A stretch of 54,181 nucleotides of DNA from Baia soyae. GTDB lineage: Bacteria; Bacillota; Bacilli; Thermoactinomycetales; Thermoactinomycetaceae. The DNA is taken from positions 1 through 54,181 of the forward strand of contig NZ_SLXV01000018.1 in the NCBI RefSeq assembly GCF_004341445.1, given 5' to 3'. Positions 52,156 through 54,181 of the stretch are shown piece after piece. Made by a program: the position numbers and the translations under genes. The stretch's first letter is position 1. The number at the start of each line of letters is the position of its first letter. Below the pieces are notes generated by a model, which made no database searches, was not told the DNA's origin, and worked only from the letters and a program-made list of their open reading frames with translations.

Positions 52156-52692
52156 TCAATCGCAACTAGTAGAAAACAAAATAGGAACTTCGCATATTTC
52201 ATTTCTTAAAACATCTTGAAATACACTTGCAGCAACCCCAGTAAAAGTATTGCATAGATTTGATATATCATCATTGAAAAACTGAATGACTTCTGGCTTG
52301 AAAACAGGGTAGACAGCGTTCGGTTGGTTTGGTAGTTGAGGTTGTACAACAACTTTTTGAAAGAATTCATTACCCGTTAATGCAGTTTGAACGAGGCTTG
52401 CGATTAAGAAAGCGTTTAAAGGACAAGGTAAGGGAGTAATCAGCTCTCCTTCATTGATCACTACAACCAAGACTTCGACATTTCCGAAGGTTTGCGTAGG
52501 ATTGAGGAGTGTAGCAATGGCTTTAGCTTTTTCATTTTCTGATACTGTGACAATGATAAGATAAACATCTCCAATAGGAAGAAGGGGCCCCACTGTTACA
52601 TCAGGATCAGCCCCTACTGAGTACTTAATTTCATTAAAATATGTGACCCAAGGCGGGGAAAGTTCCACATTGTTCGTTTCTTTTATATCCAT
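52156..52692 (-). CDS. Unknown 178-residue protein, possible spore protein
   Basis: Not recognised. The protein is slightly acidic, without a signal peptide, rich in Pro, Val and Asn. It has three cysteines in its last third and one in the middle (LPCPLNAF, ISNLCNTF, NEICEV, STSCD). GGGAGG precedes the ATG and CATATTGTA, an exact sigma-K -10 match, lies 32 bp upstream. Together with the Cys-rich, signal-less composition this suggests a protein of the spore coat or exosporium. That inference is moderate at best. Confidence 0.55.
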   Translation of the reverse strand: MDIKETNNVELSPPWVTYFNEIKYSVGADPDVTVGPLLPIGDVYLIIVTVSENEKAKAIATLLNPTQTFGNVEVLVVVINEGELITPLPCPLNAFLIASLVQTALTGNEFFQKVVVQPQLPNQPNAVYPVFKPEVIQFFNDDISNLCNTFTGVAASVFQDVLRNEICEVPILFSTSCD

Positions 52693-52723
52693 AGAAGAAG
52701 GCCTCCCATATAGTTTTCATTCA

Positions 52724-52732
52724 TACAATATG
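52724..52732 (-). promoter_or_regulatory. Sigma-K-like -10 of the 178-residue gene
   Basis: On the minus strand CATATTGTA matches CATAnnnTA exactly at a suitable distance from the start codon. The -35 region has no perfect AC at 16-17 bases, so the match is partial. Confidence 0.3.
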
Positions 52733-52798
52733 TGGAGACTAAGAGAAATGATTCTTATATGAATCTATTTGTAATCATTGTGCTAACAGGAGGAAACT

Positions 52799-53176
52799 AT
52801 GTATCCAAACTGGGATGAATTCTCTCGTTTTGCACCCGTGTTTTTTCTATGGGGTGCGATGATAAGTCGATTCTTTATTGAATTTGCTGTAGATAAGGAT
52901 TTTTTCAATCTATACATGATCCTTAAATGGGTCTGGATCATCATTTGTGGTCTATGGACGATCAAGTATTTAAAAAAATATCATCACGATCAGAAGTATG
53001 TTCGAGATGTTTATATCATCACGATCGCGTCCATCTGTATTTATACGCTCGCTTTAAGCTGTGAAACTCACTTTTCATTTCCGTCTATCATCCCATATCT
53101 ATTTCCATTTGTAATCGCTCTCCTATTCGTCGTCGCTCCTATTAAATTAATCAAACATATCGATAAATCCAAATAA
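52799..53176 (+). CDS. Four-helix membrane protein, unknown function
   Basis: The 125-residue protein has about four membrane helices (FAPVFFLWGAMISRFFIE, MILKWVWIIICGLWTIKYL, VYIITIASICIYTLALSC, IIPYLFPFVIALLFVVAPI) and short basic loops. CAGGAGGAAACT precedes the ATG. No family recognised. It lies between divergent and convergent small genes with no apparent operon. Confidence 0.6.
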   Translation: MYPNWDEFSRFAPVFFLWGAMISRFFIEFAVDKDFFNLYMILKWVWIIICGLWTIKYLKKYHHDQKYVRDVYIITIASICIYTLALSCETHFSFPSIIPYLFPFVIALLFVVAPIKLIKHIDKSK

Positions 53177-53223
53177 CAAATGAACCCTCCACTTGGAATG
53201 AACCTAATGGAAGGCCGTTTCAC

Positions 53224-53709
53224 TCACTCAATAAAATACATCTTTCCGTTCACTTCTAACGCAACAGACGATTGTTTCATCTCTTGCTTGACTTGTCTTG
53301 CATAACCGACTACTTCATCTAGAGCCTTCTTATCTAGCTTCTCACCATAGCTATAGACAATCGTAACCTTTTCCTTGACCAATTTCTTATCATCCGCCAC
53401 CCAAGCACCTATCCCTTCCATTGCCGTTGCTCCGCCGAATAGCTTGGAAAACTTCTCTAACGCCTGATCCACATGTCTAGCATTATTGGCGGCCTTGTCT
53501 ACAAGGATGGTAGATGGGATATAGATTTTCACTACATTGTGTAAGTTCTTGTACCCTGACAAAACACCCGTCTCAACTTCTGATGATTTCGAAATTTGAG
53601 GTGTTACTACCGGCTTATCTGATGTGACTTGCATCGTAAAATTGCTTATACTTATCCCAATCAATATGAGGATAATAAGCCAAAGATAGGGGAAACGCTT
53701 CGTTTTCAT
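53224..53709 (-). CDS. Small membrane-anchored or secreted protein
   Basis: The 161-residue protein starts with a basic region and a membrane helix or signal (about 9-26; LWLIILILIGISISNF), then a linker, then an alpha/beta domain with VKIYIPSTILVDKA, KFSKLFGGATAMEGIGAWV and VTIVYSYGEKL. The FGGAT.xGxGxW pattern is reminiscent of DUF3574-type proteins, but I am not sure. GGGAGG precedes the ATG. Exported, function unknown. Confidence 0.55.
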   Translation of the reverse strand: MKTKRFPYLWLIILILIGISISNFTMQVTSDKPVVTPQISKSSEVETGVLSGYKNLHNVVKIYIPSTILVDKAANNARHVDQALEKFSKLFGGATAMEGIGAWVADDKKLVKEKVTIVYSYGEKLDKKALDEVVGYARQVKQEMKQSSVALEVNGKMYFIE

Positions 53710-53778
53710 GGTAGAAACCTCCCTACATATTGATTCGATAAATCATGTTATTTACCTGTACGGAAACTCTTTAGGATG

Positions 53779-53818
53779 GTGAACGCCTTCCAAAGTCAGC
53801 CCTTGAGAAGGCGTTCAC
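53779..53818. repeat. Perfect 12-bp inverted repeat
   Basis: GTGAACGCCTTC and GAAGGCGTTCAC, separated by 16 bases, form a perfect stem upstream of the leftward gene at 53224-53709. No T tract follows on either strand, so it is a regulatory hairpin or operator rather than a terminator. Confidence 0.6.
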
Positions 53819-53878
53819 TGTACTATGTCAGTTGTATTGATATAACTAAGGACTATCTGAAAATAACCTCTCTAACAC

Positions 53879-53904
53879 AAAAGGCTCCTTGATGGAGCTT
53901 TTTT
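53879..53904 (+). terminator. Terminator-like hairpin
   Basis: AAAAGGCTCC and GGAGCTTTTTT pair (nearly perfect, with a 5-base loop) and a T run follows on the plus strand. No rightward gene directly precedes it, so its transcript is unclear; it may act leftward for a gene outside the window. Confidence 0.55.
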
Positions 53905-54029
53905 AAGCAAACCAACCTAGTATATTTTTTAATATTTATTTCATTTACAAAAAAAAGTTGTATTTACTTAATGTTATTATTTACGGTGCATGATATTCAA
54001 TAATTTAATAAAAAAGTTTAAAAATTATA

Positions 54030-54058
54030 TTGACAATAGTTTAATAAAAAGTTAGAAT
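54030..54058 (+). promoter_or_regulatory. Strong sigma-A promoter pointing out of the window
   Basis: TTGACA (54030-54035), a 17-base spacer and TAGAAT (54053-54058) in a very AT-rich stretch. The transcript would start near 54065 and leave the window on the right. Confidence 0.6.
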
Positions 54059-54128
54059 AATTATTGTATTAAATAATATTTTAGTACAGGTGTGTTGATT
54101 AACCAAAAAATGGGATAAAAAGGAGAAA

Positions 54129-54179
54129 GACACCTTTCTTCGAAATGGTAAAGTGCCCACTAAACCATAGAGAGGTGTC
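54129..54179. repeat. Inverted repeat at the right window edge
   Basis: GACACCTTTCT and AGAGAGGTGTC pair over 11 bases with one mismatch and a 29-base loop, directly behind the promoter and an AAGGAG. It may be the start of another mobile element or a leader hairpin; the window ends 2 bases later. Confidence 0.3.
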
Positions 54180-54181
54180 CC

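Overview
The window looks like chromosome from an endospore-forming member of the Bacillales with moderately low G+C. The evidence is a run of genes found together in Bacillus (yutF, yutE, yutD, lipA, lytH, yunB, yunC, yunD, yunE, yunF), strong AGGAGG-type ribosome binding sites with frequent GTG/TTG starts, sporulation genes (lytH, yunB) and collagen-like spore-surface proteins. I cannot name the genus from sequence alone; the Thermoactinomycetaceae or a related family is only a guess.

Layout. (1) 1-9796 is one side of an integrated mobile element. It holds an IS3-family end that interrupts one of two tandem rha-type antirepressor genes, a coiled-coil membrane protein, a short tyrosine recombinase, a Rep-like winged-helix protein with a 19-bp direct repeat at its 3' end, a ParB-like/DGQHR-like gene pair, tiny ORFs, and a large serine recombinase beside the junction. 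The junction cuts the HAD phosphatase gene yutF after about 110 codons. (2) 10180-20108 is yut/yun backbone: yutE, a TSUP transporter, two coupled micro-ORFs, a collagen-like protein, a MerR/RacA-like protein, a DUF3055 gene, yutD, lipA, lytH, a glutaredoxin, a UbiD decarboxylase and yunB. (3) 20166-24247 holds a GNAT gene, a type III polyketide synthase with its methyltransferase (bpsA-bpsB) and a sensor-less two-component system. (4) 24430-34467 is a leftward operon of about 10 kb encoding a Gram-positive type IV secretion (Tcp/conjugation) apparatus. It starts with an LPxTA surface protein and a class D sortase, followed by TcpC-, TcpD- and TcpE-like proteins, a VirB4 ATPase, a VirB6-like channel protein, a VirD4/HerA-like ATPase and a small membrane protein. 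No relaxase is visible. (5) 34886-42065 holds yfkAB, an ABC-F ATPase, a 29-residue membrane peptide, a collagen-YVTN propeller fusion, a DUF2621 gene, a cold-shock gene and a lipoprotein. (6) 42143-47568 returns to backbone: yunC, a small acidic protein, yunD, yunE, yunF and pncB. (7) 47769-49749 holds a second secretion-type pair, a VirB8-like protein and a lytic transglycosylase/M23 hydrolase. (8) The right end holds a BceB-type permease without an ATPase, an unknown gene with a sigma-K-like promoter, small membrane proteins and an AT-rich end with a strong promoter pointing out of the window.

The most interesting system is the secretion operon plus the distant hydrolase pair. It is a nearly complete T4SS set among housekeeping and sporulation genes, with no relaxase, no integrase of its own and a dedicated class D sortase with its likely substrate. 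That fits a domesticated or unconventional export machine better than a typical conjugative element, but this is inference. Second candidates are the ParB-like/DGQHR pair on the mobile element and the two spore-surface collagen proteins that share one N-terminal domain but carry different C-terminal heads.
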